Source: Clostridia bacterium
Lineage (GTDB): Bacteria > Bacillota > Clostridia > Christensenellales > Aristaeellaceae
Assembly: GCA_017429265.1 (NCBI GenBank)
Contig: JAFRPG010000090.1
Coordinates: forward strand, 124,001-188,000
Length of the DNA: 64,000 nt
Reading direction: 5' to 3'
Shown here: positions 8,061 to 20,092 of the stretch, piece after piece
Numbering within the stretch: the stretch's first letter is position 1
Layout: the number at the start of each line of letters is the position of its first letter
Notes under the pieces: generated by a model
Told to the model about the DNA's origin: nothing
The model's database searches: none
What the model saw: the letters and a program-made list of their open reading frames with translations, nothing else
Translations under genes and position numbers: made by a program

Positions 8061-9017
8061 ATGAAGAGGGCACTTTCGGTTCTGGTTCTGCTCCTGGCTT
8101 TGTCACTTGTCACGTCCGCGCTCGCCGATGATCCGCTTCGTGTTGTCGCGCTGAAAGGTCCGACCGCCATGGGAATGGCGAAAATGATGTCCGATGACAA
8201 CGGCGAGGCCTATGCCTTCACCGTGGAAAGCGCCGCCGACCTGGTTGCCCCGCTGGTGATCCAGGGGAAGGTGGACATCGCCGCCGTGCCCGCGAACCTC
8301 GCCGCCGTGCTGTACAACAAGACGGAGGGTCAGGTGCAGGTGATTGCGGTCAACACGCTCGGCGTGCTCTACATCGTGGAGCGCGGCGAGACCGTCCAGT
8401 CCGTGGAGGATCTCCGCGGCCGCACGATCTATGCCAGCGGCCAGGGTGCGACACCGGAATATGCGCTCAACTATATCCTGCGCGGCAACGGTATCGACCC
8501 CGAACAGGATGTCAAAATCGAGTGGAAAACGGAGCACGCCGAGTGCCTGACCGCTCTCCTGCAGGATGAGACCGGCATCGCCCTGCTGCCTCAGCCTTTC
8601 GTGACCACCGCGATGATGAAAGCGGAAGGCCTGCGCGTCGCGCTGGATCTCAACGACCTGTGGAACGATCTCCAGGCAGAGAGCGAGAATCCTTCCTCCC
8701 TGCTGACCGGTGTCGTGATCGTCCGCAAGGCCTATGCCGAAGAGAACCCCGAGAAAGTGAACGCCTTCCTTGAGAATTACGCAGGCTCCGTCGAATGGAC
8801 GAATGCGAACACCGACGATGCGGCGGCTGTCATCGCGAGCTTCGAGATCGTGCCCGAGGCCGTGGCAAAGAAAGCGCTGCCCGCCTGCAATATCGTGTGC
8901 ATCCGCGCCGGTGAGATGCAGACAATGCTTTCCGGCTATCTGTCCGTTCTCTTCGAGGCAAACCCGGCTTCCGTCGGCGGCAAGCTTCCCGGCGAAGACT
9001 TCTACTATCTCCCCTGA
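8061..9017 (+). CDS. ABC transporter substrate-binding protein (SsuA/ThiY-like)
   Basis: This 318-residue secreted protein starts with a signal peptide (MKRALSVLVLLLALSLVTSA) cleaved near ALADD. The mature part has the type 2 periplasmic-binding fold of the NMT1/SsuA group: PTAMGMAKMM at the N terminus, VDIAAVPANLAAVLYN, and a middle YASGQGATPEYALNYIL segment. No lipobox cysteine is visible, which is unusual for a Gram-positive binding protein unless it is retained otherwise. The ATG at 8061 follows AGAAGGAG. A permease and an ATPase follow, making a complete importer of the sulfonate/nitrate/thiamine-precursor family. The substrate cannot be assigned from sequence. Confidence 0.85.
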   Translation: MKRALSVLVLLLALSLVTSALADDPLRVVALKGPTAMGMAKMMSDDNGEAYAFTVESAADLVAPLVIQGKVDIAAVPANLAAVLYNKTEGQVQVIAVNTLGVLYIVERGETVQSVEDLRGRTIYASGQGATPEYALNYILRGNGIDPEQDVKIEWKTEHAECLTALLQDETGIALLPQPFVTTAMMKAEGLRVALDLNDLWNDLQAESENPSSLLTGVVIVRKAYAEENPEKVNAFLENYAGSVEWTNANTDDAAAVIASFEIVPEAVAKKALPACNIVCIRAGEMQTMLSGYLSVLFEANPASVGGKLPGEDFYYLP

Positions 9018-9039
9018 CGCGATCTGAAGGGGTGACGCC

Positions 9040-9789
9040 ATGATCCGACGCACAAGGGCCAAGGTCTTTGCGGCGCTGTTCTGGCTGTGTGCCTGGCAGG
9101 GACTGGCCATGATCGTCCGTCTGCCGCTGCTTCTGCCTTCGCCGGTGGAGGTGGCCGTCCGCTGGTGCGAGCTGGCGGGGACTGCCCCCTTCTGGCGGAC
9201 AGTGCTGTCCACGCTTCTCCATATCTCAGTCGGCTTTCTGTCGGCACTGCTGCTGGGCGTCCTGCTGGCGCTGGTTTCATCGCGGCTGAAATGGGCGGAG
9301 ACGCTGCTCGCCCCGCTGATGGTGACGATCCGCAGCATGCCGGTGGCCAGCTTTGCCGTGCTGGCTGTGATCTGGTTCAGCAAAGAAAACCTTTCGACCC
9401 TGCTCGCGCTCACCATGGCGCTGCCGATCCTGTATACCAACACGCTGACCGGTTTGCGGGCCATCGATCCGCAGATGCGCGAGATGGCGGAGGTCTTCCG
9501 GATCCCGACCCTTCGACGGATCCGCTGTGTCTATCTGCCTCAGTTCCTGCCGCATCTGCGCAGCGGCATCATCGTGTCCGTCGGCCTGTGCTGGAAGAGC
9601 GGCGTGGCAGCGGAGCTGATCGGCCGCCCGAAGGGGACCATCGGCGCACAGCTGTGGGACGCCAAGACCTATCTGGAGGTGCAGGATGCTTTCGCCTGGA
9701 CGGTGACGGTCATCCTGCTGAGCCTCGCATTCCAGGCCCTCGTCCTGTATCTCTTGAAGACTGTGACCCGAAGACTGGAGAAGGTGTAA
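9040..9789 (+). CDS. ABC transporter permease (SsuC/TauC-like)
   Basis: This 249-residue permease has about six hydrophobic helices and the EAA-loop region near residues 145-165 (EMAEVFRIPTLRRIRCVYLPQ), which docks the ATPase. The segment preceding it (MALPILYTNTLTGLRAIDPQ) is typical of BPD_transp_1 domains of the sulfonate/nitrate/thiamine-precursor group. The ATG at 9040 has AGGGGTGA eight bases upstream. It lies 22 bases after the binding-protein gene and four before the ATPase gene, so all three form one operon. Confidence 0.9.
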   Translation: MIRRTRAKVFAALFWLCAWQGLAMIVRLPLLLPSPVEVAVRWCELAGTAPFWRTVLSTLLHISVGFLSALLLGVLLALVSSRLKWAETLLAPLMVTIRSMPVASFAVLAVIWFSKENLSTLLALTMALPILYTNTLTGLRAIDPQMREMAEVFRIPTLRRIRCVYLPQFLPHLRSGIIVSVGLCWKSGVAAELIGRPKGTIGAQLWDAKTYLEVQDAFAWTVTVILLSLAFQALVLYLLKTVTRRLEKV

Positions 9790-9793
9790 GGCC

Positions 9794-10372
9794 ATGGCGG
9801 ACATCTCGCTGGACAGGATCTGCAAGTCCTTCGACGGTAAGCCGGTGCTCACGGATCTCAGCTGCCGTTTCCCGGAACATGGGATCAGCTGCGTCACCGG
9901 GCCTTCGGGGGAGGGCAAGACCACGCTGCTGCGCCTGATCGCAAACCTCGAGATCCCCGACAGCGGCATGCTGACCGGCACTGAAGGACGGAAAGTCGGC
10001 ATGGTCTTTCAGGAGGACCGGCTGATCGGTTCCATGAGCGCGATCGACAATGTCCGCCTGACCGCAAGCGAAGAGCATTCGCGGAATGAGCTTGAGAGCG
10101 CCTTCCGGGCGCTCGGGCTCGGCGAAAGCATGCATCAGCCTGCCGGAACGCTCTCCGGCGGCATGTCCCGGCGTGTCGCTCTTCTGCGGGCGCTCTGCTC
10201 GGATTCCGACCTGCTGCTCTTCGACGAACCTTTCAAGGGGCTGGACGAAAAAACACGCACAGCCGTGATCAGCTATACGAGAGGAGCGCTCCTGGACCGC
10301 ACCTGCATCCTGGTGACACACGACGAGGAAGAAGCCCGGATGCTCGGTGCGACGGTGCATGTCCGGATCTGA
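9794..10372 (+). CDS. ABC transporter ATP-binding protein
   Basis: This 192-residue ATPase powers the importer encoded upstream. It has Walker A GPSGEGKTT (about residues 36-44), Q-loop MVFQEDRL, the signature LSGGMSRRVALLRAL, Walker B LLLFDEP and switch histidine VTHDEEEA. It is short for the SsuB/TauB group (usually 240-260 residues): the C-terminal extension is missing, but the nucleotide-binding core is complete. The signature reads LSGGM rather than LSGGQ, a common variant. The ATG at 9794 overlaps no other gene. A strong hairpin follows the stop codon. Confidence 0.9.
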   Translation: MADISLDRICKSFDGKPVLTDLSCRFPEHGISCVTGPSGEGKTTLLRLIANLEIPDSGMLTGTEGRKVGMVFQEDRLIGSMSAIDNVRLTASEEHSRNELESAFRALGLGESMHQPAGTLSGGMSRRVALLRALCSDSDLLLFDEPFKGLDEKTRTAVISYTRGALLDRTCILVTHDEEEARMLGATVHVRI

Positions 10373-10388
10373 TCCATTTGACATAACG

Positions 10389-10430
10389 AAGGCGGAAGCA
10401 TCCCCATCACGGGAGCTTCCGCCTTCTGCT
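10389..10430 (+). terminator. terminator between the ABC operon and tex
   Basis: An 11-base perfect stem AAGGCGGAAGC/GCTTCCGCCTT (10389-10399 with 10415-10425) lies between convergent genes. The plus-strand side is followed by CTGCTTT, the minus-strand side by CGTTAT, so it works better on the plus strand but may serve both. Confidence 0.7.
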
Positions 10431-10445
10431 TTGTACCTTTGTTTA

Positions 10446-12586
<2,141 letters not shown>

Positions 12587-12590
<4 letters not shown>

Positions 12591-13828
12591 GTCCTGTCTC
12601 TCCTCCATTCGTTTCTGCGCCCGTTCAGTCCGGCCAGGATGCCGCTGCTGAAGGCGAACATCAGATTGAAGCCGCCGCAGTCGCCGTCCACATCCAGAAC
12701 CTCCCCGGCAGCGTGGACACCGCGGGCCAGATGCGATTCCATGGTGATCGGGTCAAAGTCGTCCGTCGCAATCCCACCGGCCGTCACCTGCGCGGCGTCG
12801 AAGCCCTTCACCCCGAGGATCGTCAGCCGGAAGTCCCGGAGGACTGCCGCCAGCGTCAGCAGTTCGGCGTCCGTCAGGCTTTCCGCCGATCTGTCCCGCA
12901 CACGAAGCCCCGCTGCCGACATCACACGCTCCGCAAGGCGGGTAGGCAGGAGGCCCGTGAGCAGGCGTTCCGCGGGTTGTCCCTTCCAGATCCTGCTGAG
13001 CCGAGTATCCAGCTCGGACAAAAGAGAGCGATCTTCGCCGTCCGCCCATCCGTCCGCCAGATCAATCGAGATCTCAAATCCCTTCCGGGCCCAGCGGGCG
13101 CACTGCATGGCGCAGATGCCGCTGATGCCGGTGTCCGTGAAGAGCAATTCACCCCGCTCCTCATGCAGGCAGAGATCCTTCCGCATCACGCGCACGCCGC
13201 AGCGCACCCGGATACCGGATAAGCCCCGTATGGGCGCGGTGTCCGTCTCAACAGGGGTCAATGCGGGACGCGGTTTGACCAGTGTGTGACCGAGGGACTC
13301 GAGCAGGGAATAGGTGCTGCCGTTGCTGCCCAGCTTCGGCTGCGCCATGCCCCCGCCGCAGACGATCACCCGCCCGAAGCGCCGGTCTCCGCGATCGGTG
13401 CGGACACACCATCCGGGGTTGTCCCAATGAAGGGTCGTTGCGCTGATACCGGTTTCGATCGCCGTCCCGTCCCGTTCCAGCCGGAAGCGCAGGGCATCGA
13501 GAACAGTGGAAGCCTGGCGCGTCAGGGGATAGAAGCGACCGTCGGATTCCTCTGACAGACAGAGCCCCAGATCCGACCAGAAGCGCCGTAGCTCTTCAGG
13601 CCCGCAAAGGCTGAGTACCTGCTTGGCGAAGCCATCGCCGCCCGGATAGCGGGGCTCGCCGCCGTTCATGAGGTTGCCGCGTCCGTTGCCCGTTGCCAGC
13701 AGCTTTTTCCCGACGCGGTCCATTCGCTCCAGGACTGTCACCCGGTCGCCGCACGCCGCTGCCGCGACGGCCGCCGCGAGACCCGCTGCCCCGCCGCCGA
13801 CAATACCGGTGGTCTGCCGCTGCGTCAT
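12587..13828 (-). CDS. NAD(P)/FAD-dependent oxidoreductase, HI0933/BaiN family
   Basis: This 413-residue flavoprotein opens with the dinucleotide-binding motif GGGAAGLAAAVAAAA (residues 10-24), followed by the family block RVGKKLLATGNGRGNLMN and, near the C terminus, the FAD-contacting GEVLDVDGDCGGFNLMFAFSS region (split over about residues 375-395). Members are called aminoacetone oxidase, BaiN or HI0933-like; physiological substrates are mostly unproven. Length matches the family. It overlaps the methyltransferase gene before it and tex after it by four bases each, so translation is coupled on both sides. Confidence 0.88.
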
Positions 13829-14583
13829 TCGTCCTCTTCCTCCATATGATAGATTCGTCTCAGTTCGGGCGTCATGCGTCCGTCCGCCTCATAGATGATC
13901 AGCGGCGGCTCCGGCTGCAGCATGGGACGGGCATCCTTCACAGCCTCGACCAGCGCGAGATTCGCGGGTCGGTCCGCGCGCGGATAGACGAGGCGGAAGC
14001 GCTTGGGTGTCAGCCGCGCCTCCGTCATCTGCTGCATGAGCTCCAGCATCCGCGGCGCGGGATACACCATGCTCAGCCGACCCTTGCCGCGAAGGATGCG
14101 GTGAGCGCTCCTGAGCCAGGGGAGCAGCCCATCGCCGGACTGATGACGCGCGATCTGCTCGACGGTATCGGGGTTGCGGAGGGTCGAGCCCGGCTGTCCG
14201 TAGGGCGGATTGCAGACGACGGCATCGACGCTGCAGGGCCCGAGGATCTCCTCCGCCCCGCAGACATCCGCACAGTGGACCCGGACGCGTTCCGAAAGCC
14301 CGTTGAGACGGACGGAGCGTTCCGCCATATCGGCGAAGGCCGGCTGGATCTCGAAGGCCTCGGCGAACCTGCCCTTGTTCCGGCCGGTCAGAAGCAGCGG
14401 AAGGATGCCGGTCCCTGTTCCGAAGTCGGCATAGACAGCCTGCTCGCCGATCGCCGCGAAATCGGCCAGAAGCACGGCATCCATCCCATAGCGGAAGCCG
14501 TGCTTCTTCTGCAGGATGAGGAGACCGTTCAGCTGCAGATCGTGCAGATCCTCATCCGGCAGGCGGAGATCATCTGGGTTCAT
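13825..14583 (-). CDS. tRNA1(Val) A37 N6-methyltransferase-like protein
   Basis: This 252-residue Rossmann-fold methyltransferase has a SAM-binding motif ADFGTGTGILPLLL (about residues 51-64) and the catalytic NPPY motif of adenine-N6/amine methylases (VVCNPPYGQPGS, about 125). The N-terminal LLILQKKHGFRYGMDAVLLADF block is typical of the TrmN6/COG4123 group, whose E. coli member methylates A37 of tRNA1-Val. The target here is inferred, not shown. I chose the ATG at 14583, which forms an ATGA overlap with the preceding gluQ stop; upstream residues in the same frame are not conserved-looking. It sits among tRNA and rRNA modification genes. Confidence 0.85.
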   Translation of the reverse strand: MNPDDLRLPDEDLHDLQLNGLLILQKKHGFRYGMDAVLLADFAAIGEQAVYADFGTGTGILPLLLTGRNKGRFAEAFEIQPAFADMAERSVRLNGLSERVRVHCADVCGAEEILGPCSVDAVVCNPPYGQPGSTLRNPDTVEQIARHQSGDGLLPWLRSAHRILRGKGRLSMVYPAPRMLELMQQMTEARLTPKRFRLVYPRADRPANLALVEAVKDARPMLQPEPPLIIYEADGRMTPELRRIYHMEEEDE

Positions 14584-15503
14584 GGCATCCCTCCGGTCAG
14601 GTCGGGCAGGCGGATATCGTCGCGGCGGACACGGTCCCAGTCGAATTCCGGCACCAGTTCTTCGAGGGAAGCCGGACAGATCCGATCGCGCAGCCCGCAC
14701 GAAAACGCGAGGATCCCGATCAGATCCTGCGCCGTATAGCGCCTGGAAAGCGCCGTCAGGTCGAGGTCATGGTCGCGCTTGGCGAGCCGACGTCCCTGCG
14801 CGTCGGTCAGCAGCGGAATGTGTGCGTAGGATGGCGTCGTTCCGCCGAGGAGCCCGGTCAGGTAAATCTGCCGCGGGGTGGCGGAGAGAATATCCCGTCC
14901 CCGCACGACTTCGGTGACACCGGAGGCGATATCGTCGACCACACAGGCCAGCTGATAGCCGAAGAGACCGTCCGAGCGCCGGATCACAAAATCACCGCAG
15001 TCCCGCCGCAGATTTTCGCACACGCTGCCCTGCAGTCGGTCTTCAAAGCTTACCGTCTCATCTGGAACGCGGAGTCGCAGAGCGGGGGAGCGGATGAGCG
15101 CCTTCGAGGCCGCCTCCGTCGGCGTCAGGTTCCGGCATGTGCCGGGATAGACCGTCTGCGTGTCGCCGAGGTTCGGCGCCAGCTCGGGATGGAGTTCGGC
15201 CCGCGTGCAGAAGCACGGATAGACCAGGCCGTGTGCCTGCAGTTCGGCCAGGGCGTTTTCGTATTCCGGCGTCCTTTCACTCTGACGGAGGATCGGCCCG
15301 TCCCAGGAAAATCCGAACCACCGGAGGTCCTCCAGGCACAGCCGGGTATTGCGGTCCGGGCATCGGGGCGTGTCCACGTCCTCGATGCGCAGGAGGATCC
15401 GCCCGCCCCCGGACCGGGCCGACAGCCAGGCCAGCATCGCGCAGAGCAGGTTGCCCAGATGCAGCCGACCGCTCGGCGTGGGAGCGAAACGTCCGACGAC
15501 CAT
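14580..15503 (-). CDS. gluQ: glutamyl-Q tRNA(Asp) synthetase
   Basis: This 307-residue protein is a truncated relative of glutamyl-tRNA synthetase lacking the anticodon-binding domain. It attaches glutamate to queuosine in tRNA-Asp. It has the HIGH-like HLGN in RFAPTPSGRLHLGN at the N terminus, the KMSKS-like LAKRDHDLDL near residue 240, and the zinc site CFC...Y...C (about residues 90-115). The ATG at 15503 is preceded by GGAGGGAGG; upstream in-frame codons would overlap uvrA further and carry no domain. Its presence fits queuosine use in this organism, in line with queH elsewhere in the window. Confidence 0.9.
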   Translation of the reverse strand: MVVGRFAPTPSGRLHLGNLLCAMLAWLSARSGGGRILLRIEDVDTPRCPDRNTRLCLEDLRWFGFSWDGPILRQSERTPEYENALAELQAHGLVYPCFCTRAELHPELAPNLGDTQTVYPGTCRNLTPTEAASKALIRSPALRLRVPDETVSFEDRLQGSVCENLRRDCGDFVIRRSDGLFGYQLACVVDDIASGVTEVVRGRDILSATPRQIYLTGLLGGTTPSYAHIPLLTDAQGRRLAKRDHDLDLTALSRRYTAQDLIGILAFSCGLRDRICPASLEELVPEFDWDRVRRDDIRLPDLTGGMP

Positions 15504-15532
15504 GGGGCAGGCACCTCCCTCCGCCGGCGTGG

Positions 15533-18358
15533 TCAGAACAGTTTGGATTTCAGGAATTGGCCCGTGTAGGATGCTTCGCATGACGCGACGGTTTCGGGTG
15601 TGCCGCAGCAGACCAGCTGTCCGCCGGCATCTCCGCCCTCGGGACCGAGGTCGATCACCCAGTCGGCTACCTTGATGACATCGAGATTGTGCTCGATCAC
15701 AAGGACCGTATTGCCCGCGTCCGTCAGGCGCTGCAGGACGCGGATCAGTTTATCTACGTCGGCGCTGTGCAGGCCGGTCGTCGGCTCGTCGAGAACGTAG
15801 ATCGTGCGCCCCGTCGCCTTCCGGGAAAGCTCGGTCGCAAGCTTGACGCGCTGCGCCTCGCCGCCGGAGAGGGTGGTGGCGGCCTGTCCTAGCTTCATGT
15901 AGCCCAGGCCGACGTCCTCCAGCGTCTCCAGCTTTCGGCGCAGGGACGGATGATTCTCGAAGAAGCGCACACCCTCCTCGACCGTCATCTCAAGGATCTC
16001 GTGGATATTTTTGCCACCCCAGGTGACCTCGAGGGTCTCGCGGTTGTAGCGCTTGCCCTTGCAGTCATCGCACGGGACGTAGATGTCCGGGAGGAAGTTC
16101 ATCTCGATGCGCCGGACGCCGTCACCCTGGCAGGATTCACACCGTCCTCCGCGCACGTTGAAGCTGAAGCGATTCTCCTTGTAGCCTCTTGCCTTGGCTT
16201 CCGGCGTCATGGCAAAGAGCTTGCGGATCTGGTCAAAGAGACCTGTATAAGTGGCGGGATTGGACCGCGGAGTCCGTCCGATGGGGCTCTGATCGATCAT
16301 GATGATCTTGTCGAGCGCCTCCGTCCCCTCGATCGCGCGGAAATCACCCGCTCTGGTTCTGGCACGGTTCAGCTGCTTCGCGAGATGCTTGTAGATGATC
16401 TCGTTGACCAGAGAACTCTTGCCGGAGCCCGAGACACCGGTCACGCAGCAGAAGACCCCGAGCGGGATTTCCACGTCCAGATCCTTCAGGTTGTGTTCGC
16501 TCGCGCCGAAGACCTTCAGCCATCCGTTGGGCTTCTTGCGATGCGCCGGCACGGGGATCTGCAGTTTCCCGGAGAGATACTGTCCGGTCAGCGAACGCTC
16601 ACACGCGATGACGTCCTCCACCGTGCCCGCCGCGACGATCTCTCCGCCGTGCACGCCGGCCCCGGGACCGACATCCACGAGGAAGTCGGACGCGCGCATC
16701 GTGTCCTCGTCGTGCTCCACGACGATCACGGTATTGCCGAGATCCCGCATGTTCTTCAGGGTGGCGATCAGCTTGTGATTGTCCCGCTGGTGCAGCCCGA
16801 TGGAGGGCTCGTCGAGGACGTAAAGCACACCCATCAGGGCAGAGCCGATCTGCGTCGCGAGCCGGATGCGCTGCGCCTCACCGCCGGAGAGCGTCACGGC
16901 GGAGCGGCTGAGCGTCAGATAGCCGAGCCCGACATCGTTGAGGAAGCCGAGCCGTGCGTCGATCTCCCTGAGGATCGGTTCCGCGATCATCCGTTGGGTC
17001 GCGTTCAGCTCCAGCCCGCGGAAAAAGCGTCCGGATTCGACGATCGACAGGCTGCTCACATCGGCCAGGCTGCGTCCGCCCACCGTCACCGCAAGCGCCT
17101 CGGGCTTCAGCCTGCGGCCGCCGCAGTCGGGGCAGATCTCGTCCGACATATACTCCTCATAGGCGCTCTTCATCGAATCGCTGGTGGTCTCGGCATAGCG
17201 GCGCTCAAGCGTCGGGATCACGCCTTCGAAGGGGGTCGCGTACTGACCCTTGCCGTTGGCGCTGTCATAGGTGACGGTGATCTTCTCGCTGCCCGTGCCG
17301 TACAGGATCGCCTGCATGGCTTCGTCGGAGAAGCGTTCGACCGGCGTGTCCATGGTGAAGCCGTACTTGTCCCCGAGCGCACGGAAAAACTGCGCCGCGA
17401 TGCCGCTGTCTTCATCGGTATTGAAGCCGATGGCATTGAGCGCGCCCTGCCGCAGGGAAAGAGAACGGTCGGGGAAGAGGATGTCGGGCGAGATCTTGCG
17501 CAGCACGCCGAGGCCGGAGCAGGTCGGACATGCGCCGTAAGGACTGTTGAAGGAGAACATGCGCGGGGAGAGTTCCTCGATGGAGATGCCGCAGTCCGGG
17601 CATGCATAGTTCATCGAAAAGAGTAGTTCTCCCTGATCGAAGAGGTCGACAATGACCAGACCGCCGGCCCGGCTCGTACCCGTCTCGATGGAATCCGCCA
17701 GGCGCTTCTGAAAATCCTTGCCGGCGCGCACGATCAGGCGGTCCACCACCAGTTCGACGTTGTGCTTCTTTTTCTTGTCCAGCGGCGGTGTGTCGCCGAG
17801 CTCATAGATCTCTCCGTCGATGCGCACGCGCACGAAGCCGTTCTTCTGCGCGTCCTCAAGGAGGCGGGTGTGCTCGCCCTTCCGGCCGCGGACGATTGGG
17901 GCGAGGACCTGGAGGCGGCTGCCCTCCGGATAAGACTGCACGATATCGACCATCTGGTCGACCGTCTGCTGACGGATCTCGCGTCCGCACTTGGGGCAGT
18001 GCGGGATACCGGTCCTGGCCCAGAGCAGGCGCAGATAATCGTGGATCTCGGTGACCGTGCCGACCGTGGAGCGCGGGTTGCGGCTGGTGGTCTTCTGGTC
18101 AATGGAGATCGCGGGGCTCAGGCCGTCGATGGCATCCACGTCCGGTTTCTCCATCTGACCGAGGAATTGACGGGCGTAGGACGAAAGACTCTCCACATAA
18201 CGGCGCTGGCCTTCCGCGTAGATCGTGTCGAAGGCCAGCGAACTTTTGCCGGAGCCGGAAAGGCCGGTCATCACGATCAGCTTGTTCCGGGGCAGCGTCA
18301 GATCAACGTTTTTGAGGTTGTGCATCCGGGCTCCCCGGATGACCAGATTGTCTTGCAT
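15533..18358 (-). CDS. uvrA: excinuclease ABC subunit A
   Basis: UvrA is the damage-recognition ATPase of nucleotide excision repair; with UvrB it scans DNA. The 941-residue protein has two ABC ATPase halves: Walker [16 protein letters not shown] near residue 31 and [15 protein letters not shown] near 640, two LSGGEAQR signatures, and two Walker B segments ([10 protein letters not shown] and [10 protein letters not shown]). The two zinc modules with CxxC pairs (CPKCG/CPDCG and the CESCQGDG...CDDCKGKRY block) are intact. Length is normal. It lies 43 bases after the HIT gene and 29 before gluQ; uvrB and uvrC are not in the window. Confidence 0.98.
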   Translation of the reverse strand: MQDNLVIRGARMHNLKNVDLTLPRNKLIVMTGLSGSGKSSLAFDTIYAEGQRRYVESLSSYARQFLGQMEKPDVDAIDGLSPAISIDQKTTSRNPRSTVGTVTEIHDYLRLLWARTGIPHCPKCGREIRQQTVDQMVDIVQSYPEGSRLQVLAPIVRGRKGEHTRLLEDAQKNGFVRVRIDGEIYELGDTPPLDKKKKHNVELVVDRLIVRAGKDFQKRLADSIETGTSRAGGLVIVDLFDQGELLFSMNYACPDCGISIEELSPRMFSFNSPYGACPTCSGLGVLRKISPDILFPDRSLSLRQGALNAIGFNTDEDSGIAAQFFRALGDKYGFTMDTPVERFSDEAMQAILYGTGSEKITVTYDSANGKGQYATPFEGVIPTLERRYAETTSDSMKSAYEEYMSDEICPDCGGRRLKPEALAVTVGGRSLADVSSLSIVESGRFFRGLELNATQRMIAEPILREIDARLGFLNDVGLGYLTLSRSAVTLSGGEAQRIRLATQIGSALMGVLYVLDEPSIGLHQRDNHKLIATLKNMRDLGNTVIVVEHDEDTMRASDFLVDVGPGAGVHGGEIVAAGTVEDVIACERSLTGQYLSGKLQIPVPAHRKKPNGWLKVFGASEHNLKDLDVEIPLGVFCCVTGVSGSGKSSLVNEIIYKHLAKQLNRARTRAGDFRAIEGTEALDKIIMIDQSPIGRTPRSNPATYTGLFDQIRKLFAMTPEAKARGYKENRFSFNVRGGRCESCQGDGVRRIEMNFLPDIYVPCDDCKGKRYNRETLEVTWGGKNIHEILEMTVEEGVRFFENHPSLRRKLETLEDVGLGYMKLGQAATTLSGGEAQRVKLATELSRKATGRTIYVLDEPTTGLHSADVDKLIRVLQRLTDAGNTVLVIEHNLDVIKVADWVIDLGPEGGDAGGQLVCCGTPETVASCEASYTGQFLKSKLF

Positions 18359-18401
18359 TTGGTTTCACTCCAAGGCGGATTCGCCGCGGGTCGGGTGTCC
18401 G

Positions 18402-18743
18402 TCAGTCCATTTTCTCGGAGAGCTGTTTCCCGCCGAGAACGTGGAAATGCAGGTGCTGCACGCTCTGGCAGGCATCCGGACCGCAGTTGGTGACGACGCG
18501 GAAGCCGTTGACGAGGCCTTCCTGAAGGGCGACGGCGCTGCAGGCGCGAAGACAGGCAGCCAGCTGGGCATCGTCCGCTTCGCCTACAGCCGCCATGGAA
18601 ACGATATGATGGCGGGGCACCACCAGCACATGGGTCGGTGCCATCGGATGGATGTCGCGGAAAGCATAGACCTGATCGTCCTCATAGACCTTGGCCGAGG
18701 GGATCTCACCGGCGATGATCTTGCAGAAAAGGCAGTCACTCAT
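18402..18743 (-). CDS. HIT-family nucleotide-binding protein
   Basis: This 113-residue histidine triad protein has the N-terminal CLFCKIIAGEIPS with a CxxC pair, the middle VLVVPRHHIVSM and the catalytic triad motif SVQHLHFHVLGG near the C terminus. HINT-type members hydrolyse nucleoside phosphoramidates and are common housekeeping genes. The ATG at 18743 has AGGAGG ten bases upstream and overlaps the end of mtaB by eight bases, so it is translated from the same transcript. Confidence 0.94.
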   Translation of the reverse strand: MSDCLFCKIIAGEIPSAKVYEDDQVYAFRDIHPMAPTHVLVVPRHHIVSMAAVGEADDAQLAACLRACSAVALQEGLVNGFRVVTNCGPDACQSVQHLHFHVLGGKQLSEKMD

Positions 18744-20073
18744 GGATTTCATCCTCCTGTTTTTCGTCTGAAAGCAGTGTAGCCCGGATCCCTTCCGGGA
18801 CGATTTCATCGAGTCTGACGCTGACGAGCTGTCCGCGGGAAAGCGTCGGATCGGCGTCGACGGAGACCTGCAGATACTCCGGTGTGCATCCGGTCCACCG
18901 GCCGCCGCTGTCCCGCTCCTCAAGCAGAACGGTACTCTCCCGTCCGATCCAGGCATTCTGATAGGCTGCCGCTGTCCCGGCGCCGATCCGGATCAGTTCA
19001 CGGACGCGCCTTTCCTTCTCTTCCCGGCTCAGCTGCCCGGGCATGGACGCGGCCGGCGTGCCCTCACGCGGGGAGAAGGGGAAGACGTGAATGCGGGCAA
19101 AGCCGATGCTGCGGACAGCCTCGCAAGTCTCCCGGAACTCCTGCTCCGTCTCACCCGGGAAGCCGGTGAGAATGTCCGTGGTCAGCGCAGCGTCCGGCAT
19201 GGCCTTCCGGATATTGCGCACGGCTGTCCGATACATGTCCATGTTGTAGCGTCGGGCCATGCGGTGCAGGACCGTGTCGCTCCCTGACTGCAGGGCGAGA
19301 TGGAACTGCGGGCAGACCTTCGGCAGTGCGGCGACAGCCCCGGCAAACGCCTCCGTCGCGACGGTCGGTTCCAGGCTGCCCAGACGGATGCGCCCGATCC
19401 CGTCGATGCCGTGAACGCACCGGATCGCGTCCATCAGCTCCAGTCGCGGGGTGAAATCCCGTCCGTAGCTCGACAGATGGATGCCCGTAAGCACCAGCTC
19501 CCGGAACCCGGCTTCGGCCAGCGCCTGCGCTTCCATGCGGATATCCTCGAGCGTACGCGAGCGGATGGGTCCGCGGACCTCGGGGATGATGCAGTAGGTG
19601 CACCGGTTGGAGCAGCCCTCCTGGATCTTCATCGTCGCGCGGGTGTGCTCCTCCTGGGTGCTGACACGCAGCGTCTCATAGGGTGTTCCGGGCGGCAGCT
19701 GATCCACGGCGCAAAGCGGCGTTCCGGATGAGAGCGCCCGCTCCAGCAGCTCGGCGATGCGCGCGCGATGCTGGGTGCCGAGCACCAGCGCCGCACCGGT
19801 CTCCCGGAGGAGGTCTTCCCCCTTGCGCTGGGCAAGGCAGCCGCAGAGCACGAGGGCGCTGTCCGGATGCTCCCGCCGGATCCTGCGGGCGGTCTGCATG
19901 GACTTCCTGTCCCCGGTACCGGTGACCGTGCAGGTGTTGATCACATAGACATCCGCGTCGGCGGAAAAGGGGACAGCCCGGTATCCGGCTGCGCGCAGCA
20001 GCTCCAGCATCGCCTGTGAATCATACTGGTTGACCTTACAGCCAAGCGTATGAAAAGCGACCGTTTTTGTCAT
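18736..20073 (-). CDS. mtaB: tRNA t6A37 methylthiotransferase MtaB
   Basis: MtaB converts t6A37 to ms2t6A37 in ANN-decoding tRNAs using two iron-sulfur clusters and SAM. The 445-residue protein has the N-terminal UPF0004 cysteines (HTLGCKVNQYDS, NTCTVTGTGDRKS, LCGCLAQRKG), the radical-SAM motif GCSNRCTYCIIPEVRGP (about residue 145) and a C-terminal TRAM-like region. HTLGCKVN and the CTVT context match MtaB (YqeV) rather than MiaB. The ATG at 20073 has GGAGGG eight bases upstream. It lies between rsmE and the HIT gene in an operon rich in RNA-modification enzymes. Confidence 0.94.
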   Translation of the reverse strand: MTKTVAFHTLGCKVNQYDSQAMLELLRAAGYRAVPFSADADVYVINTCTVTGTGDRKSMQTARRIRREHPDSALVLCGCLAQRKGEDLLRETGAALVLGTQHRARIAELLERALSSGTPLCAVDQLPPGTPYETLRVSTQEEHTRATMKIQEGCSNRCTYCIIPEVRGPIRSRTLEDIRMEAQALAEAGFRELVLTGIHLSSYGRDFTPRLELMDAIRCVHGIDGIGRIRLGSLEPTVATEAFAGAVAALPKVCPQFHLALQSGSDTVLHRMARRYNMDMYRTAVRNIRKAMPDAALTTDILTGFPGETEQEFRETCEAVRSIGFARIHVFPFSPREGTPAASMPGQLSREEKERRVRELIRIGAGTAAAYQNAWIGRESTVLLEERDSGGRWTGCTPEYLQVSVDADPTLSRGQLVSVRLDEIVPEGIRATLLSDEKQEDEIHE

Positions 20074-20092
20074 TGATTCGCCCTCCGCAGGG

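Noticed and set aside
15950-17626. Open frame of 558 codons on the plus strand opposite uvrA
   Set aside because: Antisense shadow of uvrA; the translation has no domain and the uvrA frame is complete.
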